This document shows, piece after piece, positions 21,133-30,683 of a stretch of DNA of 64,000 nt (position 1 is its first letter; each line of letters starts with the position of its first letter). A program made the translations under genes and the position numbers. The stretch is from Oryzisolibacter sp. LB2S. GTDB lineage: Bacteria > Pseudomonadota > Gammaproteobacteria > Burkholderiales > Burkholderiaceae_C. The notes below the pieces were generated by a model, which saw nothing but the letters and a program-made list of their open reading frames with translations, was not told the origin of the DNA and did not search any database. The stretch is from assembly GCF_040732315.1 (NCBI RefSeq), contig NZ_CP160388.1:1389501-1453500 (forward strand). Reading direction: 5' to 3'.

Positions 21133-21593
21133 GACAGCTCTCCCAGCAGGTTGGCCATCTCCACGGCCACGCGGGCCGCGTCCTGTCCCTTCTCGGTCTG
21201 GCGCGCGATGGCCTGCTCCAGGTTCTCGGTGGTCAGGATGGCGTTGGCGATCGGGATCTGGTAGTCCAGACCCACGCGCGTGACGCCCGCGCCCGACTCG
21301 TTGGCGACGAGCTCGAAGTGATAGGTCTCACCGCGGATGATGCAGCCCAGGGCGATCAGCGCGTCGAACTCGTCGCGGTCGGCCATGGCCTGCAGCGCAA
21401 GCGGCACCTCCAGCGCGCCGGGCACGAACACATGCTGGATGCGGTCTTCCTGCACGCCGAGCCTGAGCAGCTCGGCGCGGCAGGCCGCGGCCAGGGCGTT
21501 GGTGATGTCTTCGTTGAAGCGGGCCTGCACGATGCCTATGTGCAGCTTGCTGCCGTCGAGTTGATCGGCCGTGCCTTTGTTTGCGCCAAACAT
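21129..21593 (-). CDS. ribH: 6,7-dimethyl-8-ribityllumazine synthase
   Basis: This 154-residue lumazine synthase condenses the RibBA product 3,4-dihydroxy-2-butanone 4-phosphate with the pyrimidine intermediate. Motifs include [28 protein letters not shown] and [20 protein letters not shown]. The start at 21593 gives normal length and lies 2 bp after the ribB stop. It is cotranscribed with ribB and nusB. Confidence 0.95.
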   Translation of the reverse strand: MFGANKGTADQLDGSKLHIGIVQARFNEDITNALAAACRAELLRLGVQEDRIQHVFVPGALEVPLALQAMADRDEFDALIALGCIIRGETYHFELVANESGAGVTRVGLDYQIPIANAILTTENLEQAIARQTEKGQDAARVAVEMANLLGELS

Positions 21594-21595
21594 GC

Positions 21596-22717
21596 TTATT
21601 CCTTGGGGATGTAGCCGGTGATTTCCAGGCCGTAGCCAGTCATGCTGGGCATGCGCCGCGGCTGGCCCATGAGCTGCATGCGGGTCACGCCCACCTCGCG
21701 CAGGATTTGCGCGCCCACGCCATAGGTGCGCAGGTCCATGCGGCCGCGCTCGGGCGCCTGGGCCGCACGGGCCGTGCCCTCGAACTGCTCGAGCAGCTGC
21801 TCGCCGGTCTCGCCGCAGTTGAGCAGCACGGCGACACCGCGGCCCTGCTCGGCGATGTAGCGCAGGCTGGCGTCCAGGCTCCAGGAATGCATGGAGCGGC
21901 GGATCTCCAGCGTGTCGAGGACCGACAGCGGCTCGTGCACGCGCACCGGCACGCTGTCGCCCGCCTCCCACTGGCCCTTGACCAGTGCCAGGTGCACGGC
22001 CTGGCTGGGCTCGTCGCGAAACGCATGGGCGGTGAAGTCGCCGAACGTGGTCTGCATGGCGCGCGAGCCCACCTTGTGCACCAGCGACTCGGTGCGGCTG
22101 CGGTGCTCGATGAGGTCGGCAATGGTGCCGATCTTGATGCCATGCTCGGCCGCGAACAGCTGCAGGTCGGGCAGGCGGGCCATGGTGCCGTCGTCCTTCA
22201 TGACCTCGCAGATCACGGCGGTGGGGCTGCAGCCGGCCATGGCGGCCAGGTCGCAGCCGGCCTCGGTGTGGCCCGCGCGCATGAGCACGCCGCCGTCGAC
22301 GGCCTGCAGCGGGAAGATGTGGCCGGGCTGCACCAGATCGGCCGCCTGCGCGTTGGGAGCGACCGCGGCCTGCACGGTGCGCGCGCGGTCGGCGGCGGAA
22401 ATCCCCGTGGTCACGCCCTCGGCCGCCTCGATGGAAACGGTGAAGGCCGTGCCCATCTTGGTGCCGTTGCGCGCCACCATGGGCGGAAGGTTCAGTCGTT
22501 CGCAGCGCTCGCGCGTGAGCGTCAGACAGATCAGGCCGCGGCCAAAGCGCGCCATGAAGTTGATGGCCTCGGGCGTCACATGATCGGCGGCGATGACCAG
22601 ATCGCCTTCGTTCTCGCGGTCTTCCTCGTCCACGAGGATGACCATGCGGCCGGCGGCGAGCTCGGCCACGATGTCTTGCACGGGCGAGATCGGCACGGGC
22701 GTCAGGGGGGTGTTCAT
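21596..22717 (-). CDS. ribB: 3,4-dihydroxy-2-butanone 4-phosphate synthase fused to a degenerate GTP cyclohydrolase II domain (RibBX type)
   Basis: The 373-residue protein has a full N-terminal RibB domain ([34 protein letters not shown]). Its C-terminal half aligns with GTP cyclohydrolase II but the zinc cysteines are gone: where RibA has SECLTGD...RCDCG, this has [20 protein letters not shown]. The R-QEGR-IGL loop is also replaced by [14 protein letters not shown] therefore predict only RibB activity, as in described RibBX proteins. The start at 22717 fits family length. No recognisable FMN riboswitch lies in the 166 bp upstream. Confidence 0.9.
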   Translation of the reverse strand: MNTPLTPVPISPVQDIVAELAAGRMVILVDEEDRENEGDLVIAADHVTPEAINFMARFGRGLICLTLTRERCERLNLPPMVARNGTKMGTAFTVSIEAAEGVTTGISAADRARTVQAAVAPNAQAADLVQPGHIFPLQAVDGGVLMRAGHTEAGCDLAAMAGCSPTAVICEVMKDDGTMARLPDLQLFAAEHGIKIGTIADLIEHRSRTESLVHKVGSRAMQTTFGDFTAHAFRDEPSQAVHLALVKGQWEAGDSVPVRVHEPLSVLDTLEIRRSMHSWSLDASLRYIAEQGRGVAVLLNCGETGEQLLEQFEGTARAAQAPERGRMDLRTYGVGAQILREVGVTRMQLMGQPRRMPSMTGYGLEITGYIPKE

Positions 22718-22883
22718 GCAGTGCTTTCGATGGGCAGTGCGCCGATGCGGCGGCAGTTCCCCGGCGGGTAGGGCCCAAAGAACATGCGTGGCAGCCGCGG
22801 GCCGCACGGGTGTGGGATGCGTGGATCCGGTAAAGCGGTGGATTTTAGCGCGCCGCCTGCGCGGGTGCCGGCTAGATGACGGG

Positions 22884-23189
22884 CTAGACGGACGGGAGTT
22901 CGAGCGTCAGGTCGCTTGCCGGTCGGGCCACACAGGGCAGAACCCAGCCTTCGGCCTTTTCCTCTGGCGTCAGGCCCGGCCAGTCGATCTCGTAGCGCAC
23001 CTGGCCCTCGGTGAGCAGGCACATGCAGGTGCGGCAGGTGCCGTTGCGGCAGGAGCTGGGCCAGTCTATGCCGCCTTGCTCGAGGGACATCAGCAGAGGC
23101 TGGTCAGGCCAGGCGTCGCATTGCGTGCCGTCATGGCCCACGCGGGCGGTGAAGAAGGGGGCTGCGGGGGAGTTGCTCATACGGACCAT
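22884..23189 (-). CDS. Plant-type [2Fe-2S] ferredoxin
   Basis: This 101-residue ferredoxin-fold protein has the cluster ligands SCRNGTCRTCMC (Cys spacing 4 and 2) and a fourth Cys in VLPCVARP. It is an electron carrier with unknown partner. In-frame starts at 23189 and 23180 are both possible. It sits alone between the ribB leader and the DnaA-box region. Confidence 0.85.
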   Translation of the reverse strand: MVRMSNSPAAPFFTARVGHDGTQCDAWPDQPLLMSLEQGGIDWPSSCRNGTCRTCMCLLTEGQVRYEIDWPGLTPEEKAEGWVLPCVARPASDLTLELPSV

Positions 23190-23200
23190 CGATGGCTTTG

Positions 23201-23258
23201 TGCCAAATCATGCTCCAGGGCTTGCTGTACAAGCGCTGGAAGCTATCAAAAGAATAGT
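23201..23258. repeat. AGCTAT-type intergenic repeat, copy 5
   Basis: GGGCTTGCTGTACAAGCGCT followed by GGAAGCTATCAAAAGAATAG matches the family core. It adjoins the ferredoxin start codon. Confidence 0.72.
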
Positions 23259-23365
23259 TTCTGCGGGACTGCGGCAAGGTTTGCTTGCTGCCTGTTTTTT
23301 CATCAATCCAGGTGCAACCCTTGCGAATCAAGGGCTTGCATGCGCCATACAGCGGTTGTCAAAAC

Positions 23366-23524
23366 TTATCCACATGTTTGTCCAATTGGGCGTGGGATAA
23401 GCGTGTGGTCGCTGCCCAAAAATGAGGCATTGCAATGAATGTGCTTATGAATCAATGACTTAAATGTGTCATACATTGTTTGTCCGTGGTTATCCACATG
23501 ATTGTCCAGTGCAATCAGGGATAA
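23366..23524. promoter_or_regulatory. DnaA-box/IHF cluster (datA- or DARS-like)
   Basis: The 342-bp gap between the ferredoxin and NUDIX genes holds two perfect DnaA boxes, TTATCCACA at 23366-23374 and 23490-23498. Each heads a 35-bp unit with shared bases TTATCCACATG(T/A)TTGTCCA and an inverted GGGATAA at its end (23394-23400, 23518-23524). Midway, AATCAATGACTTA (23450-23462) matches the IHF consensus WATCAANNNNTTR at every fixed position. No dnaA or dnaN gene is nearby, so this is more likely a DnaA-titrating or reactivating locus than the origin. Confidence 0.6.
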
Positions 23525-23531
23525 CCCTTGG

Positions 23532-24413
23532 TCAATCGAACAGGGCGTCGAAGCCTGCCTCGGGCAGAAAGCGGCGCTCGTGCTGATACAGGCGCGTGGG
23601 GCCGGGCAGGGCGCGCTCGCGCACCGAATGCAGCGGGTCGCCGGGGTAGCAGATGACGCGCCGGCCCTGATCCTCGAAGGTCTCGGGCAGGATGGTGGGT
23701 GGTCGCTGGCGCCTTGCCTGCTCGAGCACGCCGTCCACGCTCGTGTGGCGCGCGAGCTGGGCCAGGCTCATGATCTGTGGCGGCGCCAGGTCGATCAAGC
23801 CGTCACGGTATTGCTCGAGCGCGCCGCGCGGGGTGATCCAGACGCTGGCGGTGGTCTCCTCGTCGTCGTGGAGCGCGGCCTGGCCCTCGGGCGCGCGGGC
23901 GACGAAGAAGCGCGTGTCAAAGCGCCGCGTGGCCATGGCAGGGGCCAGCGGCGTGATCCAGCGCGACCACGCGCACAGTTGGCGCGTGGCCAGGCGCAGC
24001 CGCAGCGCCGCCAGTACCTGTGCCAGCCCCTGGCCGTCGCGCAGCATGGCGCGGGCGCGCGCGGCATCGAGCCGCGCCTGGGGTTCGAGCGGCTCGGCCA
24101 GCAGCAGGCCACATTCCTCCAGCGCCTCGCGCAGGGCCGCCACATGCAGGCCGGCGGCGGTGGCGGCGTCCAGGTTGTGCTCGGCCAGGTTGCCGTGCAA
24201 CTGCTCGGCCGGTTGGTCGAGCAGTGCGGCATTGTCGCGATCCGCGGCGTCGAGCTTGCCGCCCGGGAATACATGGACGCCGCCCATGTTGGCCATTTGC
24301 GCGTGGCGGCGCAGCAGCAGGGTCTCGAGCCCCCGCGGCGTGTCGCGCAGCAGCACCACGGTGGCGGCGTCGCGCGGGGTCTCGGGTGTGGCGGACTGGG
24401 GCATGGCTTGCAT
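23532..24413 (-). CDS. NUDIX hydrolase (NUDT7/NUDT19-like)
   Basis: This 293-residue NUDIX-fold protein has an N-terminal TVVLLRDTPRGLETLLLRR strand and a split Nudix box: GGVHVFPGGKLD, then after an insertion AALREALEECGLLLA. Such split boxes occur in NUDT19-like CoA-diphosphatase relatives. The substrate is unknown. It starts 25 bp after the stop of the antiporter G gene upstream on the minus strand, so it could share that transcript. Confidence 0.85.
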   Translation of the reverse strand: MQAMPQSATPETPRDAATVVLLRDTPRGLETLLLRRHAQMANMGGVHVFPGGKLDAADRDNAALLDQPAEQLHGNLAEHNLDAATAAGLHVAALREALEECGLLLAEPLEPQARLDAARARAMLRDGQGLAQVLAALRLRLATRQLCAWSRWITPLAPAMATRRFDTRFFVARAPEGQAALHDDEETTASVWITPRGALEQYRDGLIDLAPPQIMSLAQLARHTSVDGVLEQARRQRPPTILPETFEDQGRRVICYPGDPLHSVRERALPGPTRLYQHERRFLPEAGFDALFD

Positions 24414-24438
24414 GGTGGGGCTCCGGGTGCAGCGTGGT

Positions 24439-24810
24439 TCAGGCGTCGCGTGCGGCGTCGCTGTCGGTGCGGCTCAGGGTGGGCGGCACGTCCTTGCCCA
24501 TGCGGCGCGCGCGGAACAAGGCCGCGCGCATCAGAAAGACGTTGGTCACGGGCACGGTGATGGCCACGAACAGGGCAATGAGCAGCGCATGCACACCGAG
24601 ACCGTCGCCCTTCATCGAGAAATACAGCACCGAGGCATGCATGATGCACCAGCAGGCCATGGTGGCGATGATGGCCGGGGCATGCACGCGTTCGAAGTAG
24701 GTCTTGAGCCGCAGCAGCCCGAGCGAGCCCACCAGGGCGATGCCGGCACCGGCGAGCACGAGCACCGAGAGGGTGATGTCAAGCCACAGGGGCAGGTTCT
24801 GGGCGTTCAT
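24439..24810 (-). CDS. phaG: Mrp/Pha cation/proton antiporter subunit G
   Basis: This 123-residue small membrane subunit G has three predicted helices and the family pattern LVGSLGLLRLKTYFERVHAPA. It is required for assembly of the multisubunit antiporter. The start at 24810 overlaps the phaF stop (ATGA). Confidence 0.9.
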   Translation of the reverse strand: MNAQNLPLWLDITLSVLVLAGAGIALVGSLGLLRLKTYFERVHAPAIIATMACWCIMHASVLYFSMKGDGLGVHALLIALFVAITVPVTNVFLMRAALFRARRMGKDVPPTLSRTDSDAARDA

Positions 24811-25088
24811 TCGATCACCTCGCCGCGCAGCAGGAACTTGGCCATGGCCGTGGTGCTCGCAAAGCCCAGCAGGGCGATGAGCATGGCGGCCTCGAAGTAG
24901 TGATCGCTGTCGTAGTAGATGCCCAGCACCAGCATGAGCAGCATACCGTTGAGGTAGAAGCAGTCGAGCGCCAGCACGCGGTCCTGCGCCGCGGGCCCCT
25001 TGAGCAGGCGTGCCAGGCACAGCGCCATCGCGGCAACGAGCAGGAACAGCGCGCCGGGCAGGGCCCAGCCGAGCATGGAGGGGGTCAT
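24807..25088 (-). CDS. phaF: Mrp/Pha cation/proton antiporter subunit F
   Basis: This 93-residue subunit F has three predicted membrane helices and the motif RLLKGPAAQDRVLALD typical of MrpF/PhaF. It overlaps both neighbours by 4 bp, so it is translationally coupled in the operon. Confidence 0.9.
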   Translation of the reverse strand: MTPSMLGWALPGALFLLVAAMALCLARLLKGPAAQDRVLALDCFYLNGMLLMLVLGIYYDSDHYFEAAMLIALLGFASTTAMAKFLLRGEVIE

Positions 25089-25576
25089 TCGAAGATCTCC
25101 ATCAAGGGGCGTTCATAGCGTGTCTGCACATGCCGCACGATGGCCTGGGCGTCATGCACCTCGAGCACATGCAGCATCAGCATGGAGCGGTCGCGCGAGA
25201 GCTCGGCCCAGACCGTGCCGGGCGTGATGCAGACGATCATGGCGAGCACGGCGAGGCCATTGGGGTCGCGCAGCTCGAGCGGAATCTTCACGAAGTCGGG
25301 GGCGTGGCGCCTCGTGCCCGGCAGCACCAGCAGGCGCAGCACGGCGATGTTGGACAGCGTGGTGTCCACCATCACCGTCAGGCACAGCCGCAGCACCGTG
25401 CCCAAGTGGCGCACGCGCACCTTCTGCGGGCGCAGTTCGCTGAACATCACGGGCAGGCCCAGGGCCAGCGCCAGGGCCAGCAGCAGGTGGCCGCGGCTCA
25501 TCGACTGGTTGAGCAGCAGCCAGACCACGAACAGTCCGAGCGAGACCAGGGGGGCGGGGAATATCTTCTTCATCAT
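25085..25576 (-). CDS. phaE: Mrp/Pha cation/proton antiporter subunit E
   Basis: This 163-residue subunit E has N-terminal membrane helices (LVSLGLFVVWLLLNQSMS) and a cytoplasmic domain with the conserved VCITPGTVWAELS segment. It overlaps phaD and phaF by 4 bp each. Confidence 0.9.
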   Translation of the reverse strand: MMKKIFPAPLVSLGLFVVWLLLNQSMSRGHLLLALALALGLPVMFSELRPQKVRVRHLGTVLRLCLTVMVDTTLSNIAVLRLLVLPGTRRHAPDFVKIPLELRDPNGLAVLAMIVCITPGTVWAELSRDRSMLMLHVLEVHDAQAIVRHVQTRYERPLMEIFE

Positions 25577-27276
25577 GGTGCGGCCTCGACGGGGGCTGCG
25601 GGCGCGGGCCGCGGGGCGGTCTCGAGCACCGCCCTGACATAGTTGGCCGGGGCGTGCAGGGCCTGGGCCGTGGCCGTGGTGAAGCGCATCACGCCCTCGG
25701 CCTGCACGGTCAGCGTCACGCAGGCGCCCAGCAGCAGGGCGATGGGCAGGCCTTCGAGCACGCGCAGCTGCGGTGCGGGCCGCTCCGGTGCGGCCCAGAA
25801 ATGGCGGATGCCCGAGCGCGTGAGCGCGAGCAGCGCCATCAGGCCCGTGCCTATCATGAGGGCCAGCAGCGCCCAGCCGGCGATGCCCGGCTGCTGGCCC
25901 GCGGACGAGCCCAGGCCCAGCGGGTTGAGCAGGGCGGTGAGCATGGCGAACTTGCCCACAAAGCCCGACAGCGGCGGCAGGCCCGCGATCACCAGCGTGC
26001 CCAGCATATAGGCCAGACCCATGAAGGCCGTGGCCGCGGGGATGACGCGGCCGACGAGCACCTCTTCGTCGTCGTCGAGGTTGACGCCCGGCGTGGGCAC
26101 GAGCTCCGGCGAGAGAAATGGCGCATCCTCGTCGCTCTCATAGGGCGCGAGCGTGGAGCCGCCGTTGCGCCAGCGTTCGGTCAGGTCGGCCAGCAGGAAC
26201 AGCGCGCTCACGGCCAGCGTCGAGCTGGGCAGGTAGTACAGCAGCCCAGCGGTGAGCAGGTTCTGCCCGAAGCCGGCCGCGGCCAGCAGCGTGCCCGAGG
26301 ACAGCACGGCCGCATGGCTTGCCAGATGCGTCATGCGCTGCGAGCCCAGCATGCCGATGGCGCCAAAGCCCATGGTGACCATGCCGCCGACGATCAGCCA
26401 CAGGCTGCCGAACTGCTCCGACGGTCCGGCCTCGGCGCCGAACATCAGCGACCACAGACGCAGCAGCGCATACAGGCCGACCTTGGTCATGAGCGCGAAC
26501 AGTGCGCCCACGGGCGCCGTGGCGGCGCTGTAGGCGGGCACCAGCCAGAAGTTCAGCGGCCAGCAGGCTGCCTTGATCAGAAAGGCCGTGGCCAGGATGG
26601 CTGCGGCCGTGTGCAGCAGGCCGCGGTCGGCCTCCGAGACCTGGGGCACGGCCTGCGCCAGGTCGGCCATGTTCAGCGTGCCCGTGAGGCCGTAGAGCAT
26701 GGCCGCGCCCACGAGGAACAGCGACGACGCGGCCAGATTGATGGCGATGTAGTGCAGGCCCGACTGCACGCGCGCACGCCCCGATCCATGCAGCAGCAGG
26801 CCATAGGAGGCCGCGAGCATGATCTCGAAGAACACGAACAGGTTGAACAGGTCGCCCGTGAGGAAGGCGCCCGACAGACCCATGAGCTGGAACTGGAACA
26901 GCGCCTGGTAGAGCACGCCGGCGCGCTGCCAGCGTGCCCCTGCAAACAGCACCGAGCACAGGCCGACCAAGCTGGTGAGCACCAGCATGAGGGCGCTGAG
27001 CCGGTCGAGCACCAGCACGATGCCAAACGGCGCGGGCCAGTTGCCCGGCAGATACACGCCCATGCCCGCGGCCGTGCCTGCGCGGTGCGCCCATTGCAGC
27101 AGCGCAATGGCCACGAGCAGCCCGATGAAGGTCGACACCAGGCTGATGGTGAACTTCAGGCGCTGGCGCTCCTCGCGCATCAGGAGCACCAGCGCCGCGG
27201 TGAGCATGGGCAGGACGATGGGCACCAGCATCAGATGCGGCATGAGCGCCGCGGTGAATTCGGGCAGGCGGCTCAT
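25573..27276 (-). CDS. phaD: Mrp/Pha cation/proton antiporter subunit D
   Basis: This 567-residue homologue of respiratory complex I subunits NuoL/M/N has about fourteen membrane helices. It includes the conserved lysine-bearing regions (TAFLIKAACWPLNFWLVPAY and LMTKVGLYALLRLW) used in proton translocation. It is one of the two large subunits of the antiporter, and its ATG overlaps the phaC stop. Confidence 0.93.
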   Translation of the reverse strand: MSRLPEFTAALMPHLMLVPIVLPMLTAALVLLMREERQRLKFTISLVSTFIGLLVAIALLQWAHRAGTAAGMGVYLPGNWPAPFGIVLVLDRLSALMLVLTSLVGLCSVLFAGARWQRAGVLYQALFQFQLMGLSGAFLTGDLFNLFVFFEIMLAASYGLLLHGSGRARVQSGLHYIAINLAASSLFLVGAAMLYGLTGTLNMADLAQAVPQVSEADRGLLHTAAAILATAFLIKAACWPLNFWLVPAYSAATAPVGALFALMTKVGLYALLRLWSLMFGAEAGPSEQFGSLWLIVGGMVTMGFGAIGMLGSQRMTHLASHAAVLSSGTLLAAAGFGQNLLTAGLLYYLPSSTLAVSALFLLADLTERWRNGGSTLAPYESDEDAPFLSPELVPTPGVNLDDDEEVLVGRVIPAATAFMGLAYMLGTLVIAGLPPLSGFVGKFAMLTALLNPLGLGSSAGQQPGIAGWALLALMIGTGLMALLALTRSGIRHFWAAPERPAPQLRVLEGLPIALLLGACVTLTVQAEGVMRFTTATAQALHAPANYVRAVLETAPRPAPAAPVEAAP

Positions 27277-27638
27277 GGCATCTCCTGCGACTCACGCGCG
27301 TGCGTGCCGTCCACATGGTCGGTGCCCGATATGCCGCGCGAGGCCAGCAGTACCACGAGGAACAGCGCGGTCATGGCAAAGCCGATGACGATGGCCGTGA
27401 GCACCAGCGCCTGGGGCATGGGATCGGCGTAATGCTGCAGATCCTGCGGCACGCCCGGGATGAGCACGGGCTCCTTGGCCACGGCCAGGCCCAGCCGCCC
27501 CATGCTGAAGATGAACAGGTTCACGGCGTAGGACAGCAGCGACAGCCCCATGATCACCTGGAAGGTGCGCGGGCGCAGCAGCAGCCAGACGCCCGAGCCC
27601 GTGAGCACGCCGATGGAGATGGCCAGTACGATTTCCAT
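27273..27638 (-). CDS. phaC: Mrp/Pha cation/proton antiporter subunit C
   Basis: This 121-residue homologue of NuoK has three membrane helices and the segments IGVLTGSGVWLLLRPRTFQV and LTAIVIGFAMTAL. It starts immediately after the phaAB stop codon. The symbol follows Sinorhizobium pha naming and does not denote polyhydroxyalkanoate synthase. Confidence 0.92.
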   Translation of the reverse strand: MEIVLAISIGVLTGSGVWLLLRPRTFQVIMGLSLLSYAVNLFIFSMGRLGLAVAKEPVLIPGVPQDLQHYADPMPQALVLTAIVIGFAMTALFLVVLLASRGISGTDHVDGTHARESQEMP

Positions 27639-30596
27639 TCAGCGCGCCTCCTGTGCGTCGTCGTCATAGCTGACCACGGCGGCCATGGCCAGTTCCTGCT
27701 CTTCCTGCAGGCGTGCGTGGTAGCGGTGGCTGCGCACCGACTGGTGCGCGATGGCAGTGAGAATCATGAGTGTCGAGCCCACGACCAGCGCGAACACGCC
27801 GGAGTCGAAGAACATGGCGCTGGCCACATGCACCTGGCCCACCAGGGGCAGGTCGATGTGCATCATGTGGCTCGTGAGAAAGGGGTAGCCCCAGGCCAGC
27901 GCGCCCAGGCCCGTGCCCAGCGCCAGCAGCAGTCCCGTGGCGATCCAGCGGCGCGGAAACACCGGCAGATGCGCCTCCACCCATTCGGTGCCGGAGATCA
28001 TGTACTGCAGCACCAGCCCCACGGAGAACACCAGCCCCGCGACGAAGCCGCCACCGGGCTGGTCATGGCCGCGCAGGAACAGGTAGCAGGCCACCAGGGC
28101 CGTGGCGGGCAGCAGCAGGCGCACCAGCACGGCGGGCACCATCAGATAGCCCACGGCCGTGTCCTGGGCGTGGCGCGGGTTCAGCAGGTCGGTCTGCAGA
28201 TCGGCCGGCAGCGCGCGCTGCTGCTCGGGCAGGTCCATGGCCTCGCCGGCCGGGCGAAAGCGCCGCAGCAGCGCATACACGGTGAGTGCGACGATGCCCA
28301 GCACGACGATCTCGCCAAAGGTGTCGAAGCCGCGGAAGTCCACGAGCATGACGTTGACCACGTTGGTGCCGCCGCCCTCGGTGAGCGCGCGCTCGAGGAA
28401 GAAGGTGGAGGTGCTCTCGGCAAACGGCCGGCTCATCATGGCAAAGGCCAGCCAGGCCATGCCGCCGCCCGCGGCGATGGACAGCACCATGTCGCGCAGG
28501 CGCCGCGCGCGCGCCAGGGTGGCGCTGGCGGGGGCCGGTGGCAGGTTTTCGTCGCGCTTGGGCAGCCAGCGCAGGCCCAGCAGGATGAGGATGGTGGTCA
28601 CCACCTCCACGGTGAGCTGCGTGAGCGCCAGGTCGGGCGCCGAGAACCACAGAAAGGTGATGCTCGTGCACAGGCCCGCGCCACCCATGAGCGCCAGGGC
28701 CGCCAGCCGGTGGTATTTGGCCTGCCAGGCCGCGGCGACGGCGCAGGTATTGCCCAGCAGCCAGACCAGCACGAAGGTCGGCGACAGCGCCAGCGTGCCG
28801 CGCCCGCCCAGGCGCATGCCGCCCATGAGCAGCGGCAGCGTGCCCGCCGCCAGCGTGAACAGCAGCAGCCACAGCATCTGCCACTGCAGGCGGTGCGTGG
28901 ACAGCAGCCGCCGGCCGCCACGTGCCGCGCGTGTCAGCAGCGTCAGCAGCACTTCGAAGATGCGCCGTCCGCTGATGTGGCGCATGAGCGGTGGATCCTC
29001 GATGCGCCCGAGCCTGCGCTGGGTACGCAGCGCCTGGTAGAGCGCAGCGCCACCAATCAGCGCCACGAAGCTCATCACCAGCGGCGTGTTCAGGCCATGC
29101 CAGACCGCCAGGCTGAAGGCCGGCAGCGTCCCGCCCACGACCGGCAGCGCCGCGGCATCGAGAAAGCGCCCGATGGACCAGGCCGGCACCACGCCCACGA
29201 CCAGGCAGGCGCAGACCAGCAGCTCGACGGGCACGCGCATCCAGTGCGGCGGCTCGTGGGGGGTGAGCGGCAGATCGGTCGCCGGCGGACCCCAGAACAC
29301 GTCGACGATGAAGCGCAGCGAGTACGCCACGCTGAACACGCCGGCCACGGTGGCGGCCACGGGCAGCACGGTGGCCACCATGGGTGTGGTATCCAGGAAC
29401 ACGGTCTCGGCGAAGAACATTTCCTTGGACAGGAATCCGTTGAGCAGCGGCACGCCGGCCATGGCCGCGCTGGCCACCGTGGCCAGCGTGGCGGTGATGG
29501 GCATCATGTGACGCAAGCCCGACAGGCGCGTGATGTCGCGCGTGCCGCTTTCGTGGTCGATGATGCCCGCGGCCATGAACAGCGAGGCCTTGAAGGTCGC
29601 GTGGTTCATGATGTGAAAGACTGCGGCCACGGCCGCCAGCGGGCTGTTCAGGCCCAAGAGCAGCGTGATCAGGCCCAGGTGCGAGATCGTGGAGTAGGCC
29701 AGCAGACCCTTGAGGTCGTTCTGGAACATGGCCGCATAGCCGCCCACCAGCAGCGTCGCCAGACCCGTGCCGCCGACGAGCCAGAACCAGGGCTCGGTGT
29801 CGCCCAGCACGGGCCACAGGCGCGCCAGCAGAAACACGCCCGCCTTGACCATGGTGGCCGAATGCAGATAGCTCGACACCGGCGTGGGCGCGGCCATGGC
29901 ATTGGGCAGCCAGAACTGGAACGGAAACTGCGCGCTCTTGGTGAACGCCCCCAGCAGCACGAGTACCAGCGCCCAGAGATAGAGCGGGTGCGCGCGCACG
30001 AGCTCGGCCGCGGCCAGCACATGATCGAGGTCATAGCTGCCCACGATATGGCCCAGGATGAGCACGCCGGCGAGCAGCGCCAGGCCGCCCGTGCCCGTCA
30101 CGGTGAGCGCCATGCGTGCGCCGCGGCGCGCGTCCTCGCGGTGGTGCCAGTAGCCGATGAGCAGGAAGGAGAACAGGCTCGTGAGCTCCCAGAAGAACAC
30201 CAGCTGGATGAGGTTGCCCGACAGCACCACGCCGGCCATGGCGCCCATGAAAGCCATGAAGAACGAGAAGAAGCGCGGCACGGGGTCCTGCGGAGACATG
30301 TAGTAGCGCGCATACAGCACCACCAGCGCCCCGATGCCGAAGACCAGCATGCAGAACATCCAGGCAAAGCCATCCATGCGGATGACCAGGTTCAGGCCCA
30401 GCGAGGGCAGCCAGGCAATCTCCTGGCGCAGCACGTCGCCGTCGGCAATCTCGGGAAAGAGCAGCGCAGCCTGCACGCAGCAGACGAGTGCGACCACGCC
30501 GGCCAGCGTGGACTCGGTGTTGCGCGCGTTGGCGGGCAGCAGGGCGGCCAGCAGGCTGGCCGCAAAGGGCAGGAGTATGAGATAGACAAGGGGCAT
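27639..30596 (-). CDS. phaAB: Fused Mrp/Pha cation/proton antiporter subunit A-B
   Basis: This 985-residue fusion has a NuoL-like MrpA portion (about residues 1-790) with the conserved LLIGYWHHREDARRGARMAL, HIMNHATFKASLFMAAGI and SAQFPFQFWLPNAM regions, followed by an MrpB domain (TALVACYLFLRGHDQPGGGF). Fused A-B with six genes marks the group 2 (Pha-type) antiporters, which in rhizobia move K+ and elsewhere Na+; the cation here is unknown. It is the first gene of the operon. Confidence 0.93.
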   Translation of the reverse strand: MPLVYLILLPFAASLLAALLPANARNTESTLAGVVALVCCVQAALLFPEIADGDVLRQEIAWLPSLGLNLVIRMDGFAWMFCMLVFGIGALVVLYARYYMSPQDPVPRFFSFFMAFMGAMAGVVLSGNLIQLVFFWELTSLFSFLLIGYWHHREDARRGARMALTVTGTGGLALLAGVLILGHIVGSYDLDHVLAAAELVRAHPLYLWALVLVLLGAFTKSAQFPFQFWLPNAMAAPTPVSSYLHSATMVKAGVFLLARLWPVLGDTEPWFWLVGGTGLATLLVGGYAAMFQNDLKGLLAYSTISHLGLITLLLGLNSPLAAVAAVFHIMNHATFKASLFMAAGIIDHESGTRDITRLSGLRHMMPITATLATVASAAMAGVPLLNGFLSKEMFFAETVFLDTTPMVATVLPVAATVAGVFSVAYSLRFIVDVFWGPPATDLPLTPHEPPHWMRVPVELLVCACLVVGVVPAWSIGRFLDAAALPVVGGTLPAFSLAVWHGLNTPLVMSFVALIGGAALYQALRTQRRLGRIEDPPLMRHISGRRIFEVLLTLLTRAARGGRRLLSTHRLQWQMLWLLLFTLAAGTLPLLMGGMRLGGRGTLALSPTFVLVWLLGNTCAVAAAWQAKYHRLAALALMGGAGLCTSITFLWFSAPDLALTQLTVEVVTTILILLGLRWLPKRDENLPPAPASATLARARRLRDMVLSIAAGGGMAWLAFAMMSRPFAESTSTFFLERALTEGGGTNVVNVMLVDFRGFDTFGEIVVLGIVALTVYALLRRFRPAGEAMDLPEQQRALPADLQTDLLNPRHAQDTAVGYLMVPAVLVRLLLPATALVACYLFLRGHDQPGGGFVAGLVFSVGLVLQYMISGTEWVEAHLPVFPRRWIATGLLLALGTGLGALAWGYPFLTSHMMHIDLPLVGQVHVASAMFFDSGVFALVVGSTLMILTAIAHQSVRSHRYHARLQEEQELAMAAVVSYDDDAQEAR

Positions 30597-30683
30597 CTGC
30601 GCCCGATTCTAGGGCGTAGCGCCGCAGGGCCTGCTAGCAAAACCAGAGTGAATGCCGGGGCAGGCTGGCCCTGTGCCCCGCAA

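Noticed and set aside
22718..22883. FMN riboswitch ahead of ribB
   Set aside because: GGGGAACTGCCGCCGC on the minus strand recalls part of the RFN element, but the other conserved helices and the closing stem are missing.
23190..23531. Chromosomal origin oriC
   Set aside because: Although DnaA boxes are present, dnaA, dnaN, rpmH or parAB are not nearby and the boxes are few, so a titration or reactivation locus is more likely.
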